NCBI RefSeq assembly: GCF_000428945.1
Contig: NZ_AUAX01000009.1
Coordinates: 186,001 to 250,000 of the forward strand
Direction of reading: 5' to 3'
Origin: Hamadaea tsunoensis DSM 44101
GTDB lineage: Bacteria > Actinomycetota > Actinomycetes > Mycobacteriales > Micromonosporaceae
Length of the DNA stretch: 64,000 nucleotides
Shown piece by piece: positions 18,266 to 28,858 of the stretch; position 1 is the stretch's first letter; each line of letters starts with the position of its first letter. The translations under genes and the position numbers were made by a program. A model generated the notes under the pieces. The model ran no database searches. It was not told where the DNA came from and was given only the letters and a program-made list of their open reading frames with translations.

Positions 18266-18946
18266 TCAGGTGCTGAGGATGTTCACCGACCGGGCGATCA
18301 CGAGCGCGATGAGCGCCACGGAGACGCTGGACTGGAACATCATCGTCAGCTTCGCCCACCGCGTCATCGGCATGGTGTCGGTCGGGCTGAACGCGGTCGC
18401 GTTGGTGAACGCGACGTAGAGGTAGTCGATGAACCCCGGCTCCCAGTCGTGCCGGGCCAGATCGGGCGCGGTCATCTGCGGGAACAGGAAGTCGGGCCGG
18501 TCACATCGGGCGTTCGCCCGCGCGGCCGGCCCGCCCGAGTCCAGCTCCCAATAGACGAGGGCGAACACGATCACGTTGGTGAGCCACACCGCGCCGCCGG
18601 TCAGCAGCAGGTCGGACGGGCTCATCCCGTGCACCGGCGCCTTGCCGGTCGCGATGCCGTAGATGAGTTCGAGGGCGGCGTACCCGTTGGCGATCGCGGC
18701 GGCGCCGACGAACGTGAGGCCGAGCACCCGCAGGTACTTCTCCTCGCGGTTCATCCGGCCCGGGTCCAGCGCCAGCAGCAACAGCAGCAGCGCCCCCTCG
18801 ACGACCGGCATCAGCCAGCCCGGCTCGAGATTGAGCGCGTCCGCGACCATGATCTGCAACGAGATCATGACGAGGACGGTCACAGCCGCCGGCCACCGGT
18901 GCTCACCATCGGTCTTCCGCAGCCACGCCGGGATCAACTCCGCCAC
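18266..18946 (-). CDS. Conserved four-TM membrane protein
   Basis: A 226-residue integral membrane protein. Hydrophobic helices lie near residues 18-37, 41-56, 70-90 and 115-135, with a last one at the C-terminus (SSVSVALIALVIARSVNIL). Between the last two is a conserved-looking segment, DYLYVAFTNATAFSPTDTMP, which in this type of protein resembles an ion-channel pore-loop context. I do not know a tested function. The frame stays open to 19144, but that extension overlaps the tRNA-Gln region, so the GTG at 18946 is chosen. Confidence 0.7.
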   Translation of the reverse strand: MAELIPAWLRKTDGEHRWPAAVTVLVMISLQIMVADALNLEPGWLMPVVEGALLLLLLALDPGRMNREEKYLRVLGLTFVGAAAIANGYAALELIYGIATGKAPVHGMSPSDLLLTGGAVWLTNVIVFALVYWELDSGGPAARANARCDRPDFLFPQMTAPDLARHDWEPGFIDYLYVAFTNATAFSPTDTMPMTRWAKLTMMFQSSVSVALIALVIARSVNILST

Positions 18947-19060
18947 GCGAGCAGCGTAATGGCATACCGGTTTGGCGCTGCCCGGGCCGGTCGGGTAAAG
19001 TTCCACCTCGGCACGGCGAGCGGCGGTGAGCCTTCGGGTAAAGCCTCCGTGAGCGGCGCC

Positions 19061-19134
19061 GATGGGGTATGGGGTAATTGGCAGCCCAACTGATTCTGGT
19101 TCAGTTAGTCTAGGTTCGAGTCCTGGTACCCCAG
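19061..19134 (+). tRNA. tRNA-Gln (CTG)
   Basis: The acceptor stem TGGGGTA (19061-19067) pairs with TACCCCA (19127-19133), with discriminator G at 19134. The anticodon stem ACTGA/TCAGT encloses the loop TTCTGGT, so the anticodon is CTG. The T arm is CTAGG-TTCGAGT-CCTGG. CCA is not encoded. It is followed 106 bp later by tRNA-Glu, the common Gln-Glu tandem of actinobacteria. Confidence 0.95.
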
Positions 19135-19240
19135 CGTTGACCACGATTTACTGTGGGAGACCTGGATCTGGTAAGGTTCAGACGCCGCCGCGAGGCGGCA
19201 CAAGTGTGAAAAAGGAAGATCTGCGCGAGCAGAGTTCTAG

Positions 19241-19313
19241 GGCCCCGTCGTCTAGCGGCCTAGGACGCCGCCCTCTCAAGGCGGTAGCGCCGGTTCGAAT
19301 CCGGTCGGGGCTA
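19241..19313 (+). tRNA. tRNA-Glu (CTC)
   Basis: The acceptor GGCCCCG (19241-19247) pairs with CGGGGCT (19306-19312), including a G-T first pair, with discriminator A. The anticodon stem CCGCC/GGCGG encloses CTCTCAA, so the anticodon is CTC. The T loop is TTCGAAT. CCA is not encoded. The spacer from tRNA-Gln holds a GCCGCC-gcga-GGCGGC hairpin (19184-19199) that may be a processing or termination signal. Confidence 0.95.
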
Positions 19314-19323
19314 CAGCGAATTC

Positions 19324-19356
19324 ACGGCGAGTCACCATCGGTGGCCCGCCGTTTTC
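19324..19356 (+). terminator. Terminator after tRNA-Glu
   Basis: ACGGCG (19324-19329) and CGCCGT (19347-19352) form the base of a stem that continues through CACC/GGTG around a short loop with one mismatch, and is followed by TTTTCC. It lies 10 bp after the tRNA and before the convergent GNAT gene. Confidence 0.7.
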
Positions 19357-19415
19357 CTTTCCCGGCCGTCTGGCGATCAGGGCCTGCCTCACCGTCAGGG
19401 CCCGCGGGTTCCCGG

Positions 19416-19886
19416 TTATCCGAGGTGCTTGGCCATGACGGTGAGGGTCGTCTCGTACAGCCCGTCGTCGGTCTCCCATGACTCGGGCACCTCCGCGAAC
19501 GCCAGGTACCCGAGCCGTGCGTACAGCGCCTGGGCCCGGGGGTTGTCCACCTCTACGCGGATCTCGGCGCTGTGGCATCCGCGCTCGCGGATACGGTCCT
19601 CCATCGCGCCGATGAGCAGTGTCCCGATCCCCAGCCCCTGCAGGGCTGGATGAACGGCGAGCTGCCAGATCGTTCCGCTGCCCGGTGCCAGCTGGTAGGT
19701 GATCCCGCCCTTGGCGACCGGCAGCCCCGAGGGCGGGCACGCGACGAAGTAGTCCGCGCGGTCGCGTGCGGCCAGGAGCAGTTCCTTCTCCACCGCCCGC
19801 AGGTGCGCCGGGCTGCCGGACCAGGCGCACTCCGCCAGGTCCGCGTGCACCATGTCCCGGATCGCCACCGGCATCACGACGTCCAT
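19416..19886 (-). CDS. GNAT-family N-acetyltransferase
   Basis: A 156-residue single-domain GNAT protein. Motif A is visible as IWQLAVHPALQGLGIGTLLI (the acetyl-CoA pyrophosphate loop is QGLGIG). The C-terminal motif B-like stretch AEIRVEVDNPRAQALYARLGY is characteristic. Substrate unknown. ATG start at 19886; a slightly shorter start at the inner Met five residues on is possible. It is convergent with tRNA-Glu and on the same strand as the next unknown gene, 43 bp apart. Confidence 0.88.
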   Translation of the reverse strand: MDVVMPVAIRDMVHADLAECAWSGSPAHLRAVEKELLLAARDRADYFVACPPSGLPVAKGGITYQLAPGSGTIWQLAVHPALQGLGIGTLLIGAMEDRIRERGCHSAEIRVEVDNPRAQALYARLGYLAFAEVPESWETDDGLYETTLTVMAKHLG

Positions 19887-19929
19887 GTCCTGAGATTACG
19901 GGTACGCCGCCCGGCGGCTGAAGAACCCG

Positions 19930-20631
19930 TCAGCTCGCCAGCAGCCAGGGGTCGCGCAGGACCACGAGATCCGTCGTGGAGTCGCAACGGATCTGCAGCC
20001 GCAGCGACCAGACGCCCTCGATCGACACGTCGACCGGCACGGCCTTGCCGGCGGTGGACTCCCGGCTGACCGGCGGCGGATTGGTCTGCGTGTTCGCGTC
20101 GTCCTTGCGCGGATCGGAGTAGACCCACAGCTGCATCCTGGCGCCGAGGTCGCCCGACCGGGCCGGTACGCCGAGCATGGTCGTGCCGAATCTCGCGTAC
20201 GCGCCGCGGATCTCGTAGACGACCTCGGCGTACTTCTGTCCAGGTGAGACACACGCGACCGCGAGGGCGTGCTCGAATCCGGGCTTCCCCCGGTACGCCG
20301 ACGGCAGCTGCTTCAGGTTCCCTGCGCCCCGTTCGGGCGTCGCCCCGTCGAGGAACACCGCGCCGGAAGGGATCGCCGGATCGGTGGAGGCGGCGGGGGA
20401 GACCGGGCCGGACGGGGCTGCCGAGACGGTCGGGGATGCCGCAGCCGCCGGGGACGACGGAGCGGCCGCGACCGAGGAGGAGGTGACCGCCACTGTCTCG
20501 GGATGGTCGGGCTTCTTGAGGGCCAGAAAGGCCGCGACCGTGCCGCCGATGGCGGCCAGCGCGGTGACGCCGGCGATGAGAAGAGCGGTCCAGCGCTCGG
20601 CCGGCCGGGCGGACGAAGGGTTGTCGGTCAC
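19930..20631 (-). CDS. Membrane-anchored extracellular protein with an NPCBM-like domain
   Basis: A 233-residue protein. One transmembrane helix (about residues 17-38) is followed by a Ser/Ala/Pro-rich linker of about 45 residues and a C-terminal beta domain. YEIRGAYARFGTTMLGVPA and MQLWVYSDPRKD resemble the NPCBM/NEW2 carbohydrate-binding fold. Two Cys residues (VACVSP and IRCDS) could pair. GTG start at 20631 was chosen because it places the helix normally; an in-frame upstream start would lengthen the cytoplasmic tail by 15 residues. It is divergent from a protein of similar architecture at 20796. Confidence 0.72.
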   Translation of the reverse strand: MTDNPSSARPAERWTALLIAGVTALAAIGGTVAAFLALKKPDHPETVAVTSSSVAAAPSSPAAAASPTVSAAPSGPVSPAASTDPAIPSGAVFLDGATPERGAGNLKQLPSAYRGKPGFEHALAVACVSPGQKYAEVVYEIRGAYARFGTTMLGVPARSGDLGARMQLWVYSDPRKDDANTQTNPPPVSRESTAGKAVPVDVSIEGVWSLRLQIRCDSTTDLVVLRDPWLLAS

Positions 20632-20795
20632 ACGCTTTTCCCTGCTCGGAGATGGTCGGCGGGGCGATTTTGTCACCGGAGTCGATGAAAGCGGAACATC
20701 GGCACCATAGCGGATATCCGACTCGGTACGGCGTGCCCGGGCATGGATCTCCGGGGGAGAATGCCGCGACAGGAACGCCGGATCAGGAGAGCGCG

Positions 20796-21638
20796 ATGAC
20801 CGATTCCACCCCCGACAACTCGGCGGAGCCGACGAAGGTGATGCCGCCGGCCCCCGCCCCGGCGCCCGCTCAGCCGAGCCCGAAGTTCACCGCCGGCAAG
20901 GCGACCCCGCCGCCCACCCCGGCGCCCGAGCCGACCGGCCAGTTCATGACGGAGGCTCCGCGGCGCGGCGGTGGCTTCGCGCTGTTCGTCGCGGTCGTGG
21001 CCGTGCTGCTGGCCATCGTCGCCAGCGGTGTCGCCGTCTACGCGGCCAAGAAGGCGTCCGACGCGACCGACAAGCTCGACAAGACACTGGCCGCGGCGGG
21101 ACTGCGGCCGGAACCGTCGGCGGCCGCGCAGAGCCCCGCACCGGCGTCCTCGCCGACCTCGGGCGGGCAGGGCACGGTTTCGCCCGCCCCCTCGGCCAGC
21201 GCGGGGGATCCGCTGGACCCCAAGGCGGTCTTCGGCGAGCACTACACCAACAAGGAACTGATGCCGACGGCGTCGGGCAACACGGCGTACATCGACCTCG
21301 ACACCCCGAAGATCCAGCATGACCGCAGCGGCTCCGAGGTGGGGCTGAACAGCAGCTACAGCAGCAATACGCCGTCGTTGTCGTTCCAGGACGGTGTCCA
21401 GGTCGCCCTGGCCCCCAGCGACAGCGCCGGCGCCGCCGACTGCCTGGACGCGCTGCGTACCTCCCTGCTGAACATCAATACGACGATCGCGGCGTCCCGG
21501 GACACGAAGCTGTGCATCCTGTCGTCGGTCGACCAGGCCAAGGCGGACGGCGTACCGGTCCGGCTGACGCTGCTCTACGTGGAGTCGCTGGACAACGACA
21601 AGGTGACGCTGCGGCTCACCTCGTGGGAACAGCACTGA
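20796..21638 (+). CDS. Unknown membrane-anchored extracytoplasmic protein
   Basis: A 280-residue protein starting at ATG 20796 behind an AGGAGA ribosome site. A Pro/Ala-rich cytoplasmic tail of about 60 residues precedes a single transmembrane helix (FALFVAVVAVLLAIVASGVAVYA). Then come a short Ala/Lys helix (KKASDATDKLDKTLAAAGL), a Ser/Pro linker and a C-terminal domain of about 120 residues with two Cys. The C-terminal domain is unrecognised. Its architecture (linker plus beta-rich domain) mirrors the divergent neighbour, and the 164-bp gap between them probably holds both promoters. A good terminator follows. Confidence 0.7.
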   Translation: MTDSTPDNSAEPTKVMPPAPAPAPAQPSPKFTAGKATPPPTPAPEPTGQFMTEAPRRGGGFALFVAVVAVLLAIVASGVAVYAAKKASDATDKLDKTLAAAGLRPEPSAAAQSPAPASSPTSGGQGTVSPAPSASAGDPLDPKAVFGEHYTNKELMPTASGNTAYIDLDTPKIQHDRSGSEVGLNSSYSSNTPSLSFQDGVQVALAPSDSAGAADCLDALRTSLLNINTTIAASRDTKLCILSSVDQAKADGVPVRLTLLYVESLDNDKVTLRLTSWEQH

Positions 21639-21684
21639 CGTTCCGCGAACACCGCGGCCGGAAACACAGCGGCCCGAAAACACA

Positions 21685-21720
21685 GCGGCCCGCCCCGGTA
21701 CGCCGGGACGGGCCGCTTTT
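21685..21720 (+). terminator. Rho-independent terminator
   Basis: GCGGCCCG (21685-21692) pairs with CGGGCCGC (21709-21716). The stem continues as CCCGG/CCGGG after one mismatch, with a TACG loop and a TTTT tail. It is preceded by two direct copies of AAACACAGCGGCCCG (21662-21676 and 21678-21692). It ends the plus-strand gene and abuts the ndgR 3' end. Confidence 0.85.
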
Positions 21721-21744
21721 CGTCGATAACAGACGCGGTCGGTG

Positions 21745-22431
21745 TCAGAGGCCGGAGAGGCGCTGTCCGGCGCGGACGACCGCCATCGCGTGCCGGTCAC
21801 CGGGGCGCCGGCCGAGCCGCTCGATCGGCCCGGAGACGCTGATCGACGCGATGACCCGGCCGGTGCGGTCGCGGATCGGCGCCGAGACGCTCGCCACACC
21901 CGCCTCCCGCTCGGCCACCGACTGGGCCCAGCCGCGGCGGCGTACCTCCGCGAGGGTCTTGCCGGTGAACTTGCAGCGCGGCAGGAGAGGCATCACGGCC
22001 TCGGGCGGTTCCCAGGCCAGCAGCACCTGGGCCGCGGACCCGGCGGTCATCGGCAGTATCGAGCCGACGGGCACGGTGTCCCGCAGGCCGGATGCGCGCT
22101 CGGCGGCCGCGACGCAGATGCGCTCGTCGGCGCGGCGCAGGTAGAGCTGCGCGCTTTCGCCGGTGTTGTCGCGCAGCGCGGCGAGAAGGGGCTCCGCGGC
22201 GGTGAGGAGCACGTCGGGCGCGGCATTGGCCAATTCGCCCAACCGGGGACCCGGACGCCAGCGTCCCTGCGTGTCCCGAACCAGCATCCGATGGATTTCC
22301 AGCGCTTGCGCCAGCCGGTGCGCCGTTGCTCTCGGCAGCTTGGTGCGATCGACGAGTTCCGCGAGGCTGGCGCCGTCGACACAGGCGGCAAGTATCACTA
22401 CCGCCTTGTCAAGGACGCCCACGCCAGACAT
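21745..22431 (-). CDS. ndgR: IclR-family regulator NdgR
   Basis: A 228-residue IclR protein with an N-terminal winged helix ([39 protein letters not shown]) and a C-terminal effector domain ([43 protein letters not shown]). Start ATG 22431 gives the usual [10 protein letters not shown]-terminus. NdgR orthologues in Streptomyces regulate amino-acid metabolism and sit divergent from leuCD, exactly as here. The 67-bp intergenic gap carries a candidate operator. A longer upstream reading frame would overlap the leuC start and is not supported. Confidence 0.92.
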   Translation of the reverse strand: MSGVGVLDKAVVILAACVDGASLAELVDRTKLPRATAHRLAQALEIHRMLVRDTQGRWRPGPRLGELANAAPDVLLTAAEPLLAALRDNTGESAQLYLRRADERICVAAAERASGLRDTVPVGSILPMTAGSAAQVLLAWEPPEAVMPLLPRCKFTGKTLAEVRRRGWAQSVAEREAGVASVSAPIRDRTGRVIASISVSGPIERLGRRPGDRHAMAVVRAGQRLSGL

Positions 22432-22458
22432 ACTGTGTCCCACACACCGAAACATACC

Positions 22459-22473
22459 TCCCAAAACTTGGGA
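22459..22473. promoter_or_regulatory. Inverted repeat in the ndgR-leuC divergent promoter
   Basis: TCCCAA (22459-22464) and TTGGGA (22468-22473) are perfect 6-bp arms around a 3-base spacer, centred in the 67-bp gap between divergent starts. It is a plausible NdgR operator controlling both genes; no binding data are available to me. Confidence 0.45.
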
Positions 22474-22498
22474 TGTCCAGATGGTGGGAGAAACACCG

Positions 22499-23929
22499 AT
22501 GAGCGCTGGCGCCAAGAGCCAGGAAAGCGGTCAGGACAGGACGCTTGCCCAGAAAGTCTGGGACGCGCACGTCGTCAGGTCGGCCGCTGGGGAACCGGAT
22601 CTTCTCTATATCGACCTGCATCTGCTCCATGAGGTGACCAGTCCGCAGGCCTTCGACGGGCTGCGGGTGGCGGGGCGCACGGTTCGGCGGACCGATCTCA
22701 CGATCGCGACCGAGGACCACAACACGCCGACCGACAACCTCCTGACCATCGCCGACCCGGTGAGCCGTACGCAGATCGAGACGCTGCGGCGCAACTGCGC
22801 GGAATTCGGCGTGAAACTTCACCCGCTGGGCGATCCCGAGCAGGGTGTGGTGCACGTCATGGGTCCGCAGCAGGGCCTGACCCAGCCGGGTATGACGATC
22901 GTCTGCGGCGATTCGCACACCTCGACCCACGGTGCCTTCGGCGCGCTGGCCTTCGGCATCGGTACGAGCGAGGTCGAGCACGTGCTCGCGACGCAGACGC
23001 TGCCGCAGAACACGCCGAAGCAGATGGCCGTCAACTTCGTCGGCGACCTGCAGCCGGGCGTGACCGCCAAGGACCTGATCCTGGCCCTCATCACGCAGGT
23101 CGGCACGGGCGGCGGGCGCGGCCACGTCGTCGAGTACCGCGGACCGGTCATCGAGCAGCTCTCCATGGAGGGCCGGATGACCATCTCCAACATGTCGATC
23201 GAGTGGGGCGCCAAGGCCGGCCTCATCGCGCCGGACGAGACCACCTTCGCGTGGCTCAAGGGGCGTACCTTCGCGCCGCAGGGCGACGCCTGGGACGCCG
23301 CCGTCGAGTACTGGCGGACGCTGCGTACCGACGACGGCGCGGTCTTCGACACCGAGATCACGCTGGACGTCAGCAAGGTCACGCCCTTCGTCACCTGGGG
23401 AACCAACCCGGGACAGGGCGCGCCGCTGGCCGGCGAGGTACCGGCGCCGGAGTCGTTTGAGGACGAAGCCGAGCGGGCCGCCGCCGAGCGCGCGCTGGCG
23501 TACATGGACCTGACTCCGGGTCAGAAGCTGCGCGACGTGGCCGTGGACGTGGTCTTCGTCGGCTCGTGCACCAACGGCCGCCTGGAGGACCTGCGCGCCG
23601 CCGCGGGCGTCATCAAGGGCCGCAAGGTCGCCGAGGGCGTACGCATGATGATCGTGCCCGGTTCCGCCGCCGTCCGCGCGGCCGCCGAGGCCGAGGGGCT
23701 CGACCAGGTCTTCACCGATGCGGGCGCGGAATGGCGGTTCGCCGGCTGTTCCATGTGCCTCGGCATGAACCCGGACACGCTGAAGCCCGGTCAGCGCTCG
23801 GCGTCGACGTCCAACCGCAACTTCGAGGGCCGGCAGGGCAAGGGCGGGCGTACCCACCTCGTCTCGCCGCCGGTCGCCGCCGCCACCGCCGTCCTGGGGC
23901 ACCTGGCCGCCCCGGCCGACCTGAACTGA
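22499..23929 (+). CDS. leuC: 3-isopropylmalate dehydratase large subunit
   Basis: A 476-residue aconitase-superfamily subunit of leucine synthesis (2- to 3-isopropylmalate) with LeuD. Motifs include [20 protein letters not shown] and the three [4Fe-4S] cysteines, in VGSCTNGR (one) and AGCSMCLG (two). Start ATG 22499 follows a GGGAG ribosome site; the frame is open further upstream but runs through the promoter. leuD follows after 11 bp, so the two are co-transcribed. Confidence 0.97.
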   Translation: MSAGAKSQESGQDRTLAQKVWDAHVVRSAAGEPDLLYIDLHLLHEVTSPQAFDGLRVAGRTVRRTDLTIATEDHNTPTDNLLTIADPVSRTQIETLRRNCAEFGVKLHPLGDPEQGVVHVMGPQQGLTQPGMTIVCGDSHTSTHGAFGALAFGIGTSEVEHVLATQTLPQNTPKQMAVNFVGDLQPGVTAKDLILALITQVGTGGGRGHVVEYRGPVIEQLSMEGRMTISNMSIEWGAKAGLIAPDETTFAWLKGRTFAPQGDAWDAAVEYWRTLRTDDGAVFDTEITLDVSKVTPFVTWGTNPGQGAPLAGEVPAPESFEDEAERAAAERALAYMDLTPGQKLRDVAVDVVFVGSCTNGRLEDLRAAAGVIKGRKVAEGVRMMIVPGSAAVRAAAEAEGLDQVFTDAGAEWRFAGCSMCLGMNPDTLKPGQRSASTSNRNFEGRQGKGGRTHLVSPPVAAATAVLGHLAAPADLN

Positions 23930-23940
23930 GGACACCGGAC

Positions 23941-24528
23941 ATGGACAAGTTCACCGCGCACACCGGGTCCGCGATGCCCCTGCGCCGCTCTAACGTGGAC
24001 ACGGACCAGATCATCCCGGCCGTGTACCTCAAGCGGGTCACCCGGACCGGTTTCGAGGACGGGCTCTTCGCCGCCTGGCGCGAGGATTCCGCGTTCGTGC
24101 TCAACGATCCGGCGTACGCCGGGGCCACGATCCTGGTCGCCGGGCCGGAGTTCGGCACCGGTTCGTCGCGCGAGCACGCCGTCTGGGCCCTGCGGGACTG
24201 GGGCTTCCGGGTGGTGATCGCTCCCCGATTCGGTGACATCTTCCGGGGGAATTCTCTGAAGCAGGGCCTGCTGACTGTGGAGCTGCCGATCGATGCGGTA
24301 GAGGAGCTGTGGTCGCTGACGGAGAAGGATCCGAGCGCCGCGGTGACTGTGGACCTGGCCGCGCGTGAAGTCCGCGCCGGCGGCTCCACCTGGGCTTTCT
24401 CGCTCGACGATTTCAGTCGCTGGCGCCTGATGGAGGGCCTGGACGACATCGGCCTGACCTTGTTGCATGTAGAGGAAATCAGCGCCTTCGAGGCCTCCCG
24501 GAAGGCTTTCGGGCCGGTCGTCGCCTGA
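23941..24528 (+). CDS. leuD: 3-isopropylmalate dehydratase small subunit
   Basis: A 195-residue swivel-domain subunit that completes the LeuCD active site. It shows [35 protein letters not shown] and [16 protein letters not shown], typical for LeuD. Normal length. Second gene of the leuCD operon, followed after 15 bp by a strong terminator. Confidence 0.97.
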   Translation: MDKFTAHTGSAMPLRRSNVDTDQIIPAVYLKRVTRTGFEDGLFAAWREDSAFVLNDPAYAGATILVAGPEFGTGSSREHAVWALRDWGFRVVIAPRFGDIFRGNSLKQGLLTVELPIDAVEELWSLTEKDPSAAVTVDLAAREVRAGGSTWAFSLDDFSRWRLMEGLDDIGLTLLHVEEISAFEASRKAFGPVVA

Positions 24529-24543
24529 CGCCACAACGACTTC

Positions 24544-24575
24544 GGGTCCGCGCTCAACGAGCGCGGACCCGTTTT
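24544..24575 (+). terminator. Terminator of leuCD
   Basis: A perfect 12-bp stem, GGGTCCGCGCTC (24544-24555) with GAGCGCGGACCC (24559-24570), has an AAC loop and is followed by GTTTTC. Confidence 0.92.
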
Positions 24576-24637
24576 CTGTTGCACACTGCGAGATGAAGGC
24601 CAACGCGCGACACAAATGCTCTTTTTCCGTCACCTGC

Positions 24638-24666
24638 TTGGAAATGGTGATACCAGGGCTTAGCGT
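24638..24666 (+). promoter_or_regulatory. Candidate promoter of the HU gene
   Basis: TTGGAA (24638-24643), a 17-bp spacer and TAGCGT (24661-24666) form a good housekeeping-sigma pair, leaving a leader of about 45 bases with GGAGGG ahead of the GTG start. The surrounding sequence is noticeably AT-richer than the window average. Confidence 0.6.
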
Positions 24667-24716
24667 GCGCGAAGAATGACTGGTAGAAGTCCAGTGAGAA
24701 ACACTTGGAGGGAACC

Positions 24717-25379
24717 GTGAACAAGGCCGAGCTCATCGAGGCGCTCGCCGCCCGGTTGGGGGACAAGAAGACCGCCACCGCCGCGCTCGACGCCGTACTC
24801 GCGGAGATCGAGTCCGCCGTGACGCGTGGCGACAAGGTGTCGCTCACCGGTTTCGGCGTTTTCGAGAAGCGGCAGCGTGCCGCGCGGACCGCCCGCAACC
24901 CGCGTACGGGCGAGGCGGTGAAGGTGCCGAAGACGGCGGTTCCGGCGTTCCGGGCCGGCGCAGGCTTCAAGGACGCCGTGTCGTCGGGCAAGTTGGCCGG
25001 ACCGGCCAAGAAGACGGCGGCGGCCGCGAAGAAGACCGCCCCGGCCAAGAAGGCCACCGCGACGGCGCCGGCGAAGAAGACGGCGCCCCCGACGAAGAAG
25101 GCCGCCACGGCGCCGGCGAAGAAGACGGCGACCGCCGCGAAGGCGGCTCCGGCCAAGAAGGCCGCCGTCGTCAAGAAGGCCGCTCCCGCGAAGAAGGCCG
25201 CGCCTGTGAAGAAGGCCGCCGTCGCCAAGAAGGCGCCGGCGAAGGCCGCTACGAAGGCCGCTCCGGCCAAGAAGACCACCGCCAAGGCGGCTCCGGCCAA
25301 GGCGGCCGCCGCGAAGAAGACCGTCGCCAAGAAGGCTCCGGCCAAGAAGGCTCCCGCCAAAAAGGCCGCACGCCGCTAG
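24717..25379 (+). CDS. hupB: HU-family nucleoid protein with histone H1-like Lys/Ala tail
   Basis: A 220-residue protein. Residues 1 to about 92 form the HU core ([56 protein letters not shown]). The remaining ~125 residues are a low-complexity Lys/Ala/Pro tail of repeated AKKA and PAKKT units like eukaryotic H1. Such long-tailed HUs (HupS/HupB) compact DNA and matter in dormancy or sporulation in actinobacteria. GTG start behind GGAGGG; a GTG-extended start four codons earlier is unlikely. Monocistronic, with its own promoter and terminator. The tail repeats may vary in length between strains. Confidence 0.95.
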   Translation: MNKAELIEALAARLGDKKTATAALDAVLAEIESAVTRGDKVSLTGFGVFEKRQRAARTARNPRTGEAVKVPKTAVPAFRAGAGFKDAVSSGKLAGPAKKTAAAAKKTAPAKKATATAPAKKTAPPTKKAATAPAKKTATAAKAAPAKKAAVVKKAAPAKKAAPVKKAAVAKKAPAKAATKAAPAKKTTAKAAPAKAAAAKKTVAKKAPAKKAPAKKAARR

Positions 25380-25392
25380 ACGACCCCCGAAG

Positions 25393-25425
25393 ACGCGCCC
25401 GCCGGACCAAGCCCGGCGGGCGTGT
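25393..25425 (+). terminator. Terminator-like hairpin after hupB
   Basis: A 13-bp stem (core GCCCGCCGG at 25397-25405 with CCGGCGGGC at 25413-25421, extended by four pairs including one G-T) with a 7-base loop and no T-run. It lies between convergent hupB and the TetR gene, so it may act in both directions. Confidence 0.65.
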
Positions 25426-25455
25426 CGCGTTCGGACGGTCCGGGCCGGAACCCGC

Positions 25456-26121
25456 TCACCGGGCGTCGGGCGCAGATCGGCCGTGGCAGGCCGTTACCTG
25501 TTGCATGGAACGCATCATCTGCCGCGGCGTCGGCGCCGGCGGCAGGTCCTCGCGCTGGTGGGAGGCGCAGAACGCCTGCAACATGTACGCGACGAAGCGC
25601 TTCCACGCCCCCGGAGCGGTCTCGGCCGTCGCCCGCAGTACGCCGGCGTTGGCCATCAGCAGCACCGGCAGGTCCTCGGGGGAGTAGTCCGCCCGGAGCG
25701 CACCGGCCGCCTGGGCGTCGCGTACGAGGGCGAGATAGCCGTTGTAGAGCGCCATCCGGCGGGCCTCGAACTCCCGCGCCGCCGGGAACACCATCGTGAG
25801 GATGTCGGCGAGGCGGCCGTCGGCGGCCTGGGCGGCGCAGAAGTTCTCGACGTAGGAGGCGAACGCGGTCCACGGGTCCGCGATCGCCTGGGCCGTCCGG
25901 AGCACCTGTTCGTACGCGTCCATCTTCCGGTCGGCCACGGCCAGCAGGAGATCCTCGCGGGTGGGGAACCGGCGGTAGAGCGTGGCGACGCCCACTCCGG
26001 CCGCGGCCGCCACGTCTTCGAGGGGCGCGTCCGGTCCCCGTGCGGCGAAGAGGCGTACGGCACTGTCGAGGAGCAGTTCGCGGTTGCGGGCGGCATCGGC
26101 GCGCAGCGGCGTCTCGCTCAT
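25456..26121 (-). CDS. TetR-family repressor divergent from DoxX
   Basis: A 221-residue TetR regulator. The HTH is in residues ~12-55 (LLDSAVRLFAARGPDAPLEDVAAAAGVGVATLYRRFPTREDLLLAVAD). The C-terminal helical ligand domain is not diagnostic. It is divergent from a DoxX-like membrane protein, with a perfect 13+13 bp inverted repeat between the two genes. This suggests that it represses doxX and itself. ATG start at 26121. Confidence 0.92.
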   Translation of the reverse strand: MSETPLRADAARNRELLLDSAVRLFAARGPDAPLEDVAAAAGVGVATLYRRFPTREDLLLAVADRKMDAYEQVLRTAQAIADPWTAFASYVENFCAAQAADGRLADILTMVFPAAREFEARRMALYNGYLALVRDAQAAGALRADYSPEDLPVLLMANAGVLRATAETAPGAWKRFVAYMLQAFCASHQREDLPPAPTPRQMMRSMQQVTACHGRSAPDAR

Positions 26122-26154
26122 GCCGCCCAGCTTATCAGCGGATCTGGAGGATCT

Positions 26155-26186
26155 CCTCCGGTTGTTGTACGCTCAACAACCGGAGG
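26155..26186. promoter_or_regulatory. Perfect TetR-type operator
   Basis: CCTCCGGTTGTTG (26155-26167) and CAACAACCGGAGG (26174-26186) are perfectly complementary around the 6-base spacer tacgct. The site lies in the 111-bp gap between the divergent tetR and doxX starts. Its length and symmetry are those of a TetR dimer-pair operator. Confidence 0.8.
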
Positions 26187-26232
26187 ATACCCACCACTTA
26201 GCCCCTGACCCGTGAAAGTACAAGGTGACACC

Positions 26233-26589
26233 GTGAACGTCGTGCTCTGGATCGTGCAGATCCTGCTGGGCGCCGCCTACATCCTGGCCGGTCTCATGAA
26301 GGCGACACAGCCCAAGGAGAAGCTGGCCCCCAACATGCCCTGGGTCGACCACTACTCGGCCGGCTCCGTGAAGCTCATCGGGACGGCGGAGCTGCTGGGC
26401 GGCATCGGCCTGATCCTGCCGTGGGCCCTGGACGTCGCGAGCTGGCTGACGCCGGTGGCCGCCGTCGGCCTGGCCGTCGTCCAGGTCGGCGCGATCGTCC
26501 ACCATGTACGCCACGGCGAGCTGAAGGTCCTGCCGGTCAACATCGTCATGCTGGCGCTGGCCGTCTTCGTGGCGATCGGCCGCTTCTAG
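26233..26589 (+). CDS. DoxX-family membrane protein
   Basis: A 118-residue protein with four predicted helices (VLWIVQILLGAAYILAGLMK; IGTAELLGGIGLILPWAL; LTPVAAVGLAVVQVGAIVHH; VNIVMLALAVFVAIGRF), the DoxX layout. DoxX proteins are linked to redox or detoxification functions in some bacteria; the role here is unknown. GTG 26233 follows AAGGTG; an in-frame GTG seven codons earlier is possible. Under likely control of the divergent TetR. Confidence 0.85.
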   Translation: MNVVLWIVQILLGAAYILAGLMKATQPKEKLAPNMPWVDHYSAGSVKLIGTAELLGGIGLILPWALDVASWLTPVAAVGLAVVQVGAIVHHVRHGELKVLPVNIVMLALAVFVAIGRF

Positions 26590-26597
26590 GCCGCCCG

Positions 26598-26622
26598 GCC
26601 CCGGCCGGAACCCGGCCGGGGC
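26598..26622. terminator. Bidirectional terminator between doxX and ppk
   Basis: GCCCCGGCCGG (26598-26608) and CCGGCCGGGGC (26612-26622) form a perfect 11-bp stem with an AAC loop. It lies between convergent genes and has no T-run. Confidence 0.65.
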
Positions 26623-26631
26623 GCGGAGAAC

Positions 26632-28686
<2,055 letters not shown>

Positions 28687-28730
28687 ATTGTTTCCAGTTC
28701 AGGGTGATGCGATGGTGAACTTCCCATTTC

Positions 28731-28858
28731 CCGCCGGTTGCCGGCGGGATCAGGAAAGCAGTCCGCCGGTTGCCGGCGAGCTCAGGGAAGCAGTCCGCCG
28801 GTTGCCGACGGGATCAGGAAAGCAGTTCGCCGGTTGCCGGCGAGCTCAGGGAAGCGTG
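28731..28858. repeat. Four 32-bp tandem repeats with hairpins upstream of ppk
   Basis: Four 32-bp units start at 28731, 28763, 28795 and 28827. They alternate between two versions (units 1 and 3 carry GGGATCAGGAAAGCAG, units 2 and 4 GAGCTCAGGGAAGC). Each unit contains CGCCGG-TTG-CCGGCG, a perfect 6-bp hairpin (one mismatch in unit 3). The fourth unit runs through the stop codon of the CSD-like gene. The array fills the CSD-to-ppk gap on the minus strand, so it may attenuate or insulate ppk. Confidence 0.88.

Noticed and set aside
18947-19144. N-terminal extension of the four-TM protein
   Set aside because: It would run through the tRNA-Gln gene; the GTG at 18946 places the first helix normally.
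28731-28858. CRISPR array
   Set aside because: The 32-bp units are contiguous without spacers and no cas gene is present; they are simple tandem repeats.
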